DNA from: Flagellimonas_B algarum
GTDB lineage: Bacteria; Bacteroidota; Bacteroidia; Flavobacteriales; Flavobacteriaceae
Direction of reading: 5' to 3'
DNA length: 64,000 nucleotides
NCBI RefSeq assembly: GCF_040513375.1
Contig: NZ_JBEVTG010000003.1
Span: 372,001-436,000 of the forward strand
The position numbers and the translations under genes were made by a program. Below are positions 36,520-44,393 of the stretch, piece by piece (within the stretch, counting starts at the first letter, position 1; every line of letters starts with the position of its first letter). Below the pieces are notes generated by a model, which saw only the letters and a list, made by a program, of their open reading frames with translations, was not told the origin of the DNA and ran no database searches.

Positions 36520-37462
36520 GTCGTTGTAATTTGAATTTAAATAGGGCGTAGAGCACCGTTACCAGGGGTATGGCGACGAAAATCCAAAGCTCAAGGCCCG
36601 TAGATACCGCAAAGATCACACCGGCGGAAATCAAGAGCTGTGCGACTCCATAATATAGCGATGTTAGCATATGGGGCATTTTCAGGGTATCGGTCATCAG
36701 CTGATAAAGATGCCGGCGATGTGGTTTGAAGATATTTTCCTTTTGGTACAACAGCCTTTCCAAAATGGTGAATCCACCGTCCAGGGCATACACGAAGACG
36801 AACATGAAATAGTAGTAATGTTCGGTGGCCATGGCCAATCGGGTCAAAAGGAAAACCAATGTCAATCCCAAAGAAACACTGCCGACATCCCCTGCGAATA
36901 CTTTGGCTTTTTTCCTAAAATTCGAATAGCCGAAAATCAAAATTGAGAGCATTAAGAGCCAGAGGAATTCTTCCGAAGTGTAGGTCGCAATGTAGTGGTT
37001 GGCATACCAAAGCGGAATAAGAACGGAAAGGGCATATATTCCGGTAATGCCATTGATACCGTCCATGAAATTGAAAATATTGATAAAACCCAATGACAAA
37101 ACCAACAAAACCGCCAAGTATAGAAGGGGAAGCTCTTGCAAGGCCTCGATTTCAAAGAACAAAGCCGCGATGGCCGCGAATTGGGCGATCAAACGCGTTC
37201 CACTGCCCAAGGTGATGATATCGTCAACGAAACTCACCGAAGCGATTAAAACCAGACCACCGATAAAATAGGGATATTGAAAACCATAAAATAGAAAGAA
37301 CAGCAAGCATGCGAAAACGAAAAGTATTCCAGCCCCACGAATGGTCGGTATGGTATGGCTGCTCCTAAAATTCGGGTTATCGACGATGTTGAACCGAATG
37401 GCCACTTTGGAATACAGAAAAGCGGTGATGATCAAAATAAGGACACAGCTACCAAGTATCAT
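36503..37462 (-). CDS. MraY/WecA-like undecaprenyl-phosphate sugar-1-phosphate transferase
   Basis: The 319-residue protein has 9-10 membrane helices with the family motifs NFMDGINGITG, FAGDVGSVSLG and RRHLYQLM (a HxxHxx-like loop). It should start polysaccharide assembly by moving a HexNAc-1-phosphate from UDP to undecaprenyl phosphate, as WecA or WbpL do. A 4-keto-6-deoxy-HexNAc dehydratase in the same locus suggests a deoxy-HexNAc donor. It lies 3 bases after the GT2 gene and is its operon partner. Confidence 0.92.
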   Translation of the reverse strand: MILGSCVLILIITAFLYSKVAIRFNIVDNPNFRSSHTIPTIRGAGILFVFACLLFFLFYGFQYPYFIGGLVLIASVSFVDDIITLGSGTRLIAQFAAIAALFFEIEALQELPLLYLAVLLVLSLGFINIFNFMDGINGITGIYALSVLIPLWYANHYIATYTSEEFLWLLMLSILIFGYSNFRKKAKVFAGDVGSVSLGLTLVFLLTRLAMATEHYYYFMFVFVYALDGGFTILERLLYQKENIFKPHRRHLYQLMTDTLKMPHMLTSLYYGVAQLLISAGVIFAVSTGLELWIFVAIPLVTVLYALFKFKLQRQKKMA

Positions 37463-37465
37463 GGA

Positions 37466-38230
37466 TCAAAGACGTTTTTTTAAGGCATTAAAGGCATAGA
37501 AAAAGAAATAGTAGGCCGATCGGAAGAGACCGAGCTTTTCCAAATCGTAATAGAGGTACCATACTTTTTTCATCCCTTTGAACTTGTTGGAAGAAATGGA
37601 CCCTTTTCGAACACGATACGACGCGAGGACTTCAGGCATACCAAAGGCGATATGTCCCCGCTTCAGCAAGGTGATCCAGAGGTAACAATCCTGTCGCGTT
37701 CTGATGTTGATGAACCGAAAGTCGTTTTTCACCAAATTCGTATCGATCATCGATGTTGACATACCGATGGCCGTATTCTTCAAATGGGCGGTATAATCAA
37801 GTTGGGGCACCGAGTGTATGATCTTGTTCAGGGCCTCGCCCTGTTCGTTGACCAAATCATAGGAGGTACATGCGATCGGAGCTCCGTGATCGGTCATGAA
37901 AGCAATCTGTTTGGCCAGTTTTTCGGGTTTCCACAAATCATCACTATCAAGAAATGCCAAATACCTCCCCGTGGCGTTCTCCAGGCCTACATTTCGGGTT
38001 ACAGCGGCCCCTGAGTTGGTGGCATTGGCAAACAGCTTGACCCTTGGGTCGGCTTTGCTTATTTTACCGACAACGGCCTTGGTACCGTCTTTAGAGGCAT
38101 CGTCGACAATGATCATTTCCCAATCGGAAACAGTCTGTGCCTGGACAGATGCGACGGTATGGGCAATGAAATCTTCTGAATTGTACGTTGGGGTGACGAT
38201 CGAAACCAGGGGTCGGTTGTTCTTTTGCAC
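37466..38230 (-). CDS. Family 2 glycosyltransferase
   Basis: A 254-residue GT-A enzyme: VSIVTPTYNSEDFIAHTVASV, IIVDDASKDGT, and the metal site LDSDDLWKPEKL. It is likely cytoplasmic and membrane associated, and adds one sugar to the lipid-linked repeat unit. It starts 23 bases after a TAGTTTTG box. The donor and linkage are unknown. Confidence 0.93.
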   Translation of the reverse strand: MQKNNRPLVSIVTPTYNSEDFIAHTVASVQAQTVSDWEMIIVDDASKDGTKAVVGKISKADPRVKLFANATNSGAAVTRNVGLENATGRYLAFLDSDDLWKPEKLAKQIAFMTDHGAPIACTSYDLVNEQGEALNKIIHSVPQLDYTAHLKNTAIGMSTSMIDTNLVKNDFRFINIRTRQDCYLWITLLKRGHIAFGMPEVLASYRVRKGSISSNKFKGMKKVWYLYYDLEKLGLFRSAYYFFFYAFNALKKRL

Positions 38231-38253
38231 GAAACGGGATTCTTTTACGGTAA

Positions 38254-38261
38254 CAAAACTA
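38254..38261 (-). promoter_or_regulatory. -7 promoter box TAGTTTTG (minus strand) for the GT2/MraY-like pair
   Basis: A perfect TAnnTTTG match ending 23 bases before the GT2 start. Confidence 0.45.
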
Positions 38262-38387
38262 CTAAACTTCCTAAGTAAAGGGATAACGGTGCACGTACAT
38301 TATTATTGGATGTGGGGGAAAAGTACGGACCGAATGTAATGACAAGGAATATAGCGTAGGAAATTTCGGATATTTTTAAGAGCAAGT

Positions 38388-38442
38388 GTGCAGTTCATCG
38401 ATCTTTTTCGGGACGGCTTTAAAAAACCGTGCAGTTTATCGA
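38388..38442. repeat. Pair of 14-base direct repeats, possible operator
   Basis: GTGCAGTTCATCGA (38388-38401) and GTGCAGTTTATCGA (38429-38442) differ at one base and start 41 bases apart, close to four DNA helical turns. They lie in the divergent gap upstream of the CBM96 lipoprotein gene. Spacing of this kind suits a regulator bound on one face of the DNA, for example LytTR or AraC proteins. No regulator is linked to them by sequence. Confidence 0.4.
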
Positions 38443-38560
38443 AAAATTTGGTGATTAAACGATAAAATCAAATGCTTGGACTAATTTTATGTCCCAAAGA
38501 TTCTTGAATATTTGGAAGCCCAAATTGAAATTGTTAACCCCACATGAACATTAACCTACG

Positions 38561-40393
38561 ATGTACACTTCAAAATTAAAACCTAAATTGATTTTCGAGT
38601 TATTTCTTGTTTTTGCGCTGCTCCTTGGCTGCTCGAAAGATTCCGACTTGTTCAATGAAATCGTTCTTGGAGACGATGAGGAAGTCGTACAGGACGGAGG
38701 CACGGACAATGACCAGGAATCCACTGATGAAACGGAGGACGAACCGCAAGGAGATCTTGAATTACGAAGCGTTGTATTCTACCCAACCAACGACGCCTAT
38801 ATACAAAGTTCCGATGGGTTCAATGAAACCGTTATCAAACTGCGTGAGAACCTGAGAACAAGTTACTTGATGTTCGATTTACGAGAGATCGATGGTGATA
38901 TTACCAATGTGGAATTTCGCGCCAGGGTACAGAACGACCCGGGAGACGGAATCATTAATGTATATAAGGGTAACGACAATGGATGGACGGAGGAAGATTT
39001 GGCCGTCGATAGTGCCCCGGTAGAAAACGAACTTTTGGGCTTGGTTCAAAGTGCGTTCCACGTAGGGGAAGCCGTTTCGGTAGACTTACAGACCGCGGCC
39101 ATTGAATCGGGAATCATCACCCTAGTGGTCAAGCATGAAGTTGGAAACGACTTGGCCCTGGCTTCCAAAGAGAATTCGGAGGAAGTGGCTCCAAGACTGA
39201 TCGTAGAGTATATGACATCACCCGACTCCCCCCAGATTGAAAGTACTTTTGTCGAAGAAGAAGCTACGGATTCCGATCAGGAGGAAGAAGCCGAAGAAGA
39301 AGCTACGGGTGAAGACCCTGGAAGTGCTCCCTGTGACTACGGAGGCGATTGTATGTTTGCCGATACCGGATGTTTCGATTCGAGCTATCCTACGATGCAA
39401 GAATGGGCCAATGCCGGTGTTAATGGGGGTATTCCGAGTAATTTGACCGTAGTTCGTACGATCAATACATCAAATAATCTCCAGGCCATCATCAATGACG
39501 TCCATTCCAATGGAGGAGGTGTCATCCTGATGACCGAAGGTACGTATAGCATATCCCAAACCTTGATGATGAAATCGAATGTGGTGCTTCGTGGTGTGGA
39601 TAAGGAATCGGTGATCATTGAATCGACCGTTCGTGGGGATGGACAAACCTCCAGGAGTATTTATTTTGATAATGTCAGTAATGCAGGAATCGAGAACCTG
39701 ACGCACTTTTACCGAGTCGATAATTGTCAAATTACCGATAGGCAAGAGCTAAACGATGGTGCTTACGATTCGAATCTTTTCCAAAACGATCCCTGTGGTT
39801 TAACGAATATCAGGGTCAACGCCATCGAAATGGATAGATCGAGTTCGAACAATTGGATAGACAATTGCAACATCCTTGAAAGCGGTAGCCACCCAATAGA
39901 CATTGAAGGGGACCACAATACCGTTCGTAACTGTTTTATCGATAGGGCATACAACAAAGGCCCAGGAGGCAGGGGTTACGTTGTAACTACCGGGGTGGGT
40001 AACTTATTCGTTGGGAACGTTATCAAACGAATCAGACACTTTATCTTCCAACGGGGTGCGAAATACAACGTAGCTTTCAAGAACACGCTTTGGGTCGATA
40101 TGAATTTCCACAGCGAAGATGGTGGGTTTAATTTGGTGGAGCAGAACACCATAACCACTCCAAGCTGGCATGCTTGGCCTATTATCGAAACAGGTCGCGA
40201 GGGAGTTCCTGGGCATGAACCTCCTGGCCCCAACAACTTTATTTACAATAACCTTACCAATCACCGACAGACCGGAGAGCAGTTATTTGGAGCACCCGGG
40301 GTCATCTACACGATAGAAGGATTTGAAAACGTATTCGCGACCAATTGGTCCGAAGCGGGATGCAGCACATTCTACGCTGTTTCCGGAAATTAA
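38561..40393 (+). CDS. Lipoprotein with CBM96 domain and right-handed beta-helix domain
   Basis: A 610-residue protein with a lipoprotein signal (lipobox LLLGC), an acidic segment, a CBM96/DNRLRE domain at 65-217 (VVFYPTNDAYIQSS, RTSYLMFDL, GNDNGWTEEDLAVDSAPV), an acidic EEEA linker with a 16-base repeat, and a beta-helix at about 290-600. The helix part shows GGGVILMTEGTYSIS, NVVLRGVDKESVIIES and DGGFNLVEQNTI. It resembles polysaccharide lyases or esterases of the right-handed helix class. Likely surface exposed. It could trim or bind the exported polysaccharide. Confidence 0.85.
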   Translation: MYTSKLKPKLIFELFLVFALLLGCSKDSDLFNEIVLGDDEEVVQDGGTDNDQESTDETEDEPQGDLELRSVVFYPTNDAYIQSSDGFNETVIKLRENLRTSYLMFDLREIDGDITNVEFRARVQNDPGDGIINVYKGNDNGWTEEDLAVDSAPVENELLGLVQSAFHVGEAVSVDLQTAAIESGIITLVVKHEVGNDLALASKENSEEVAPRLIVEYMTSPDSPQIESTFVEEEATDSDQEEEAEEEATGEDPGSAPCDYGGDCMFADTGCFDSSYPTMQEWANAGVNGGIPSNLTVVRTINTSNNLQAIINDVHSNGGGVILMTEGTYSISQTLMMKSNVVLRGVDKESVIIESTVRGDGQTSRSIYFDNVSNAGIENLTHFYRVDNCQITDRQELNDGAYDSNLFQNDPCGLTNIRVNAIEMDRSSSNNWIDNCNILESGSHPIDIEGDHNTVRNCFIDRAYNKGPGGRGYVVTTGVGNLFVGNVIKRIRHFIFQRGAKYNVAFKNTLWVDMNFHSEDGGFNLVEQNTITTPSWHAWPIIETGREGVPGHEPPGPNNFIYNNLTNHRQTGEQLFGAPGVIYTIEGFENVFATNWSEAGCSTFYAVSGN

Positions 40394-40411
40394 TTACCGA
40401 TATAAAAAATA

Positions 40412-40446
40412 AAAAAAGGGAAGGTCACAGTACCTTCCCTTTTTCA
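40412..40446. terminator. Bidirectional terminator between the CBM96 lipoprotein and sulfotransferase genes
   Basis: AAGGGAAGGT / ACCTTCCCTT stem with an A-run on the left and TTTTTC on the right, between two convergent genes. Confidence 0.9.
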
Positions 40447-40472
40447 TTTAGGGTGCGTAAAACCGAATCGGT

Positions 40473-41120
40473 CTATTGATCCAGACTGGGTTTTTGATAT
40501 CCGAACAGTTTGATGTCTTCTTGAAACGCCTGATCGACCAAATCGATCGACTTTTGGGTATAATACTTTTTGAATCCATCGTCTTTAGGCCTGCTGGGGT
40601 TCTTGCGGGTAAGGTTAGAGTTGACATCGATTTTCTCGCAGATCTTGCCGAAATCGTTATCCAACTGTTCAAGCTTACCGATAGCATCCATTAAATTGGT
40701 ATCCCCATCATAGAAAAATTCCTTTTGAAGGTGAAGGTCCTCGTGAACCCTCCAATCGATATAGTCATCAAAGGTTTTGAACGTTTTGGTCAATTCATGT
40801 TGGTGATGGCTTTCCCTTTTCAACATGAATTTGTAAAGTGAAACTTGCCAATCCCACGGATTTCGTACAAACCCGAACTTGTAATAGCCATCGAAGATTT
40901 CAGCGGGTATTTTCCCTTTTAATTCAGGTGCCTTGATGTGGTGGTCGAATTGATGTGAATAGATCTTGGGGTATTTACCACTTAAGAATTTGAATTTGTC
41001 ACCAATTGATGCGGCTAAAAAATTCCTATGGTTGTGTTTGAGCAAGGCGGCCCTAACGCTCGTGCCCGCAACCTTGTAGTTGTGTATGAAAATAAATTTC
41101 TTGTCGTGTGAAATGATCAT
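40473..41120 (-). CDS. Sulfotransferase family 2 protein (PAPS-dependent)
   Basis: From ATG 41120 the protein is 215 residues. The 5'-phosphosulfate loop is IHNYKVAGTSVR near 12-23 and the 3'-phosphate site is FVRNPWDWQVSLY near 84-96, as in carbohydrate sulfotransferases. It should move sulfate from PAPS onto a hydroxyl of the polysaccharide or its lipid-linked unit. A longer reading frame up to 41381 lacks homology. It is last in an operon with a GT4 and a GT2 gene. PAPS would come from cysCDN in this window. Confidence 0.92.
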   Translation of the reverse strand: MIISHDKKFIFIHNYKVAGTSVRAALLKHNHRNFLAASIGDKFKFLSGKYPKIYSHQFDHHIKAPELKGKIPAEIFDGYYKFGFVRNPWDWQVSLYKFMLKRESHHQHELTKTFKTFDDYIDWRVHEDLHLQKEFFYDGDTNLMDAIGKLEQLDNDFGKICEKIDVNSNLTRKNPSRPKDDGFKKYYTQKSIDLVDQAFQEDIKLFGYQKPSLDQ

Positions 41121-41136
41121 GTCTTGAGTGTTTTTG

Positions 41137-42354
41137 CTAGGTGGTTTGACTTTTGAATAAACTATGGTATTTGGCAGCTGCGTTTTCCCAGGAAAACCGC
41201 TGCTTGGTTTCTTGCAGGGCTTTTTCAAACCTTGCTTTATGATCGCTATTGAAAAAGGTTTCCACTTTTTCGGTATAGTCGTCTTGTTCGTCCGGCGAAG
41301 CAACAAGACCAATGTTGTTTTTAGTGATGTAATATCCGATTTCACCGGCATCGGTAACGATCGCAGGGAGCAAGAATTCACGCGCCAAGGATAAAGGACC
41401 GCTTTGTGAAGCCGATTCCGAATTGTAGGTCAATAACATAACATCGCTGGCACTATAGTATAAGGCCATTTTTTCTTCGGAAACATAGGAAATATCAAGG
41501 AAGTAATTCTCGTGTCCGTGTTTCGCCAACCACGATTCCAATACTTGTTTCGAAACCGTACTTTCCGATCCCGCGACAATCAGCAAGGGTTTGTTCTTGG
41601 CCATGGCCGTGCTACGAACCACCTCTTCAATATTCTTATCCGTTCGCAAGCCTCCAAAAAACAGCACGATGTCTTCGTTCTTCGGAAGCCCTAATTGTTT
41701 TCTGGCTTCGGACTTGTCGATTTTCGAAAACTCGATTTCGCTCGGGTACTGGATGACATGGATATCGTCTGCGTCGAAATCCAAAAACCCGGGCAACTGG
41801 GCTTTGATATAGTCCCCATTGACCACAATACCGCTAAGGACTTTTGATCCTAGGCGGTTCAAAATGAACTGGACCATTTTCTTATAGAGGGAATACACCA
41901 AATCCTTTGATTTGAATCTGGCACTATGAACCCATAGGTAAACCTTGGGCCGGATGCGGGATAAGCCCCTGAAAAGGACGAACAAGGAGGGGGCGGTATA
42001 ATCCATGATATAGACCACATCATCTTTTTGAATGTTCTTTTTGGCCAATACCTCTCGGCAATAGCGAATGATCAATCCTTGCTTTTTTAGGTTTTTGAAC
42101 AAGTTCGACAAACGACCGAACTTCAAGAAGCGCTCTGCCTTGACCTTGGCAATGTCCACATTTATATACACACAATTCACGTGCTCGGGTTCCTCAACCT
42201 TGGATGTGGAACCGATGTAAAGGGTGATGTTGTACTTATGATGGAGCCGACTACAGAAATTCGACACGTATTCTTTGGTATGCCCACGATCCCCATAAGC
42301 GAATACGACCAAATGGAGATTACGGAGGTTTGGGTTGGTTTTAGGCTTTGGCAT
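41137..42354 (-). CDS. Family 4 glycosyltransferase
   Basis: A 405-residue GT-B enzyme with an N-terminal part from HLVVFAYGDRGHTKEYV and a C-terminal donor domain with EDIVLFFGGLRTDKNIEEVV and SESASQSGPLSLAREFLLPAIVTDAG. It is preceded by the GT2 gene at 42358 (3-base gap) and followed by the sulfotransferase (16 bases). Sugar specificity is not clear. Confidence 0.9.
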   Translation of the reverse strand: MPKPKTNPNLRNLHLVVFAYGDRGHTKEYVSNFCSRLHHKYNITLYIGSTSKVEEPEHVNCVYINVDIAKVKAERFLKFGRLSNLFKNLKKQGLIIRYCREVLAKKNIQKDDVVYIMDYTAPSLFVLFRGLSRIRPKVYLWVHSARFKSKDLVYSLYKKMVQFILNRLGSKVLSGIVVNGDYIKAQLPGFLDFDADDIHVIQYPSEIEFSKIDKSEARKQLGLPKNEDIVLFFGGLRTDKNIEEVVRSTAMAKNKPLLIVAGSESTVSKQVLESWLAKHGHENYFLDISYVSEEKMALYYSASDVMLLTYNSESASQSGPLSLAREFLLPAIVTDAGEIGYYITKNNIGLVASPDEQDDYTEKVETFFNSDHKARFEKALQETKQRFSWENAAAKYHSLFKSQTT

Positions 42355-42357
42355 CGA

Positions 42358-43251
42358 TCATTTCTTATGTTCAACCACCTCAAATCGTTTCAAATAGAAT
42401 TTCGGGAACATGATTTTGAAATATCCCGATAGCCAAACCAATGGATAGCGCAACGGAAAGAACTTTTTATTGAACTTCAATTGAGATCGGAAGTCTACCC
42501 CTTTCGGACTAAAAAGCGATTTCTTTCTTTCAGCGTATGTCATCTTCTCCCATCCAACATAGGAATGGTCATGGTCAAAGGCGCAATGGCCCAATACCAC
42601 GGGGCAGATCAAGGAAGGGATGTCGGCTTTCTTAGCTTTCATGGTATAGTCGTAGTCCGCCTTGCCATGGGTATATCCTTTTGACAGGATCCCTATCCGA
42701 TCCACTACCTCAGCGGGAACCAACATGATATTGGCATTTCCAAAGTCACATCGTTGGAAGTTATGTCCATCTGGCCGGACCACACGGATGGAAGCCAGGA
42801 TATAATTGGTGACCACGGCACCACTATAGGTCAGTTGGTGATCTTCCTTATTTTCAGTGGCCCCGATATAGATACCGGGTTTCCCATAAGTCCTTAGACA
42901 ATACTCATGTGCCTTCGCCAGATGTTCCAAAACATCTTCATAGACTTGGGTGTCATCGTTCAACAAGAGATAGAATCCATGTCTATTTTTTAAAGCGGCC
43001 TCCCAACTTGAAATCATTCCATTGGCCCAAAATAGATTGCCGCTTCCTTTGATGATCTTGGATTGGGGAAACCGACTTGCAACGGCTTTAGCGGTTCCGT
43101 CCGAAGATCCATCATCGGTTAAATAAATGGTAAGCGTACTATCCTGACCGTTGTTGCTTGAAAATTCTCGAGCTTGGAACAGCCTTTCCAAACACTCCAA
43201 GGTCTTTTCTTTTCTATTATGGCAGGTTACTAAAACCGCAATATCTTTCAA
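42358..43251 (-). CDS. Family 2 glycosyltransferase
   Basis: A 297-residue GT-A enzyme of the rhamnosyl/Wbb type: IAVLVTCHNRKEKTLECLERLF, IYLTDDGSSDGTAKAV, YLLLNDDTQVY. A C-terminal region with KADYDYTMKAKKADI carries a conserved catalytic Asp. Probably adds one sugar to the repeat unit. First gene of the GT2-GT4-sulfotransferase operon. Confidence 0.92.
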   Translation of the reverse strand: MKDIAVLVTCHNRKEKTLECLERLFQAREFSSNNGQDSTLTIYLTDDGSSDGTAKAVASRFPQSKIIKGSGNLFWANGMISSWEAALKNRHGFYLLLNDDTQVYEDVLEHLAKAHEYCLRTYGKPGIYIGATENKEDHQLTYSGAVVTNYILASIRVVRPDGHNFQRCDFGNANIMLVPAEVVDRIGILSKGYTHGKADYDYTMKAKKADIPSLICPVVLGHCAFDHDHSYVGWEKMTYAERKKSLFSPKGVDFRSQLKFNKKFFPLRYPLVWLSGYFKIMFPKFYLKRFEVVEHKK

Positions 43252-43330
43252 GTTGATTTGATTTTAAGGGTTATAAAGGCGTTGCTCTATCCTAAAACTC
43301 TTTCAATAACGAAATATTATGTAATACTGC

Positions 43331-43338
43331 TATTTTTG
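43331..43338 (+). promoter_or_regulatory. -7 promoter box TATTTTTG upstream of the GT23-like gene
   Basis: A perfect TAnnTTTG match, but 102 bases before the ATG at 43441 and in a very AT-rich gap. Confidence 0.25.
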
Positions 43339-43440
43339 AGGTTGTATCCATAATAGCAATTTGACAATAGCGTTGTATACAGCATAAAGTTATTTACTTG
43401 CGGATAAAATTAATGGGAATATTTAATATTTGAAGACCTG

Positions 43441-44388
43441 ATGATATACTTTAGACCACTTGGTGGACTATGCAATAGAATGCGTGCAATCCACAGCATG
43501 CTTGCACTTTCGGAAAAATTCGGTTTTGAATTGACGATCCTATGGATCAACAACGAAGCATTGAATACCAGTTTCGATAGGCTCTTCATGCCTTTCCATA
43601 GAGAAAACGTCACGGTTGTGGATCTACCGTCCGGGTTCCCAGAGGATTTTGGTTTTACGGGTTCCGGAAAGCGATCGAATTCAATGGTCAAAAACTTGGT
43701 CAACAAAACCAAGCGTTTCAAATTGAACAAATCCGCGAATCAACTCCTAAAACGACTTCAAAAAATCGATGCATCCCGTATTATTGATGACTGGGGTTAT
43801 TTTCGGAAAATTTATGCCTCTTTCGACGCTGATGATGCTATGGACATTCATCAGATGGACCTTAATTTTTTGGAAAAGACCCAGCCGGTTATTGAAGATT
43901 TCATCATGGGAAACGCGGAAGATAAATTCATTTCGACCTGCTATAGAATACATCCATTGGCTGATAATTACCAAGATTTCAAACCGGTATCGGGGATTTT
44001 GGATACGGTGGCGACAAAGGTCGGCAATGTAAAGGATTCCTATGGGTTGCATGTCAGGACGACAGATCACAAAGCGGCCTTGAAATTCAGTCCCTTGACG
44101 AAGTTCATCTCCTTAATTGAGGCTACTTTGGATGAAAATCAGCAAGCGGAGTTTTTCCTTTCCACGGATTCCGCTTCCGTGAAATCGGAGTTAACCGGTC
44201 GATTTGGTTCGAAAATCCTGTTCAATGATGTTTCAAGCTACGATCGGAACCATCCGGATGCCGCTATTGATGCGCTCATTGACCTTTTTTGTCTCGCTAG
44301 GACCAAAAGGATCTATGGCTCCCATCACAGTTCGTTCAGCCAGACCGCAGCGGATATTGGTAACATAGAGAAGATTACCGTAAAGTAA
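43441..44388 (+). CDS. GT23/NodZ-like (fucosyltransferase-like) GT-B protein
   Basis: The 315-residue protein opens with FRPLGGLCNRMRAI, a GG.NR loop as in O- and alpha-1,6-fucosyltransferases. It has SYGLHVRTTDHKA near 200-212, matching the HxRxxD motif of GT23/GT65. The end LFCLARTKRIYGSHHSSFSQTAADIG resembles the C-terminal donor site of the same superfamily. Transfer of fucose from GDP-fucose is plausible, since gmd and fcl are in the locus. It alone is on the plus strand between minus-strand genes, with AT-rich flanks. Confidence 0.7.
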   Translation: MIYFRPLGGLCNRMRAIHSMLALSEKFGFELTILWINNEALNTSFDRLFMPFHRENVTVVDLPSGFPEDFGFTGSGKRSNSMVKNLVNKTKRFKLNKSANQLLKRLQKIDASRIIDDWGYFRKIYASFDADDAMDIHQMDLNFLEKTQPVIEDFIMGNAEDKFISTCYRIHPLADNYQDFKPVSGILDTVATKVGNVKDSYGLHVRTTDHKAALKFSPLTKFISLIEATLDENQQAEFFLSTDSASVKSELTGRFGSKILFNDVSSYDRNHPDAAIDALIDLFCLARTKRIYGSHHSSFSQTAADIGNIEKITVK

Positions 44389-44393
44389 GCTTG

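Larger units (their letters stand above)
38231..38560. other. 330-base AT-rich divergent intergenic region
   Basis: This is the only gap over 300 bases. It separates the GT2/MraY-like pair (minus) from the CBM96 lipoprotein gene (plus). It holds the TAGTTTTG box, two 14-base near-identical direct repeats, and an inverted TTTATCG / CGATAAA pair at 38435-38441 and 38460-38466. I see no gene or tRNA-like cloverleaf. Confidence 0.6.

Noticed and set aside
39254..39308. Repeated GAAGAAGAAGCTACGG that could suggest a repeat array
   Set aside because: The two copies lie inside the coding linker of the CBM96 lipoprotein and encode an acidic EEEAT stretch. There are only two copies and no spacers, so it is not a CRISPR or tandem array.
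41121..41381. N-terminal extension of the sulfotransferase
   Set aside because: It overlaps the GT4 gene on the same strand and has no signal or motif. The ATG at 41120 precedes the PAPS loop at the expected distance.
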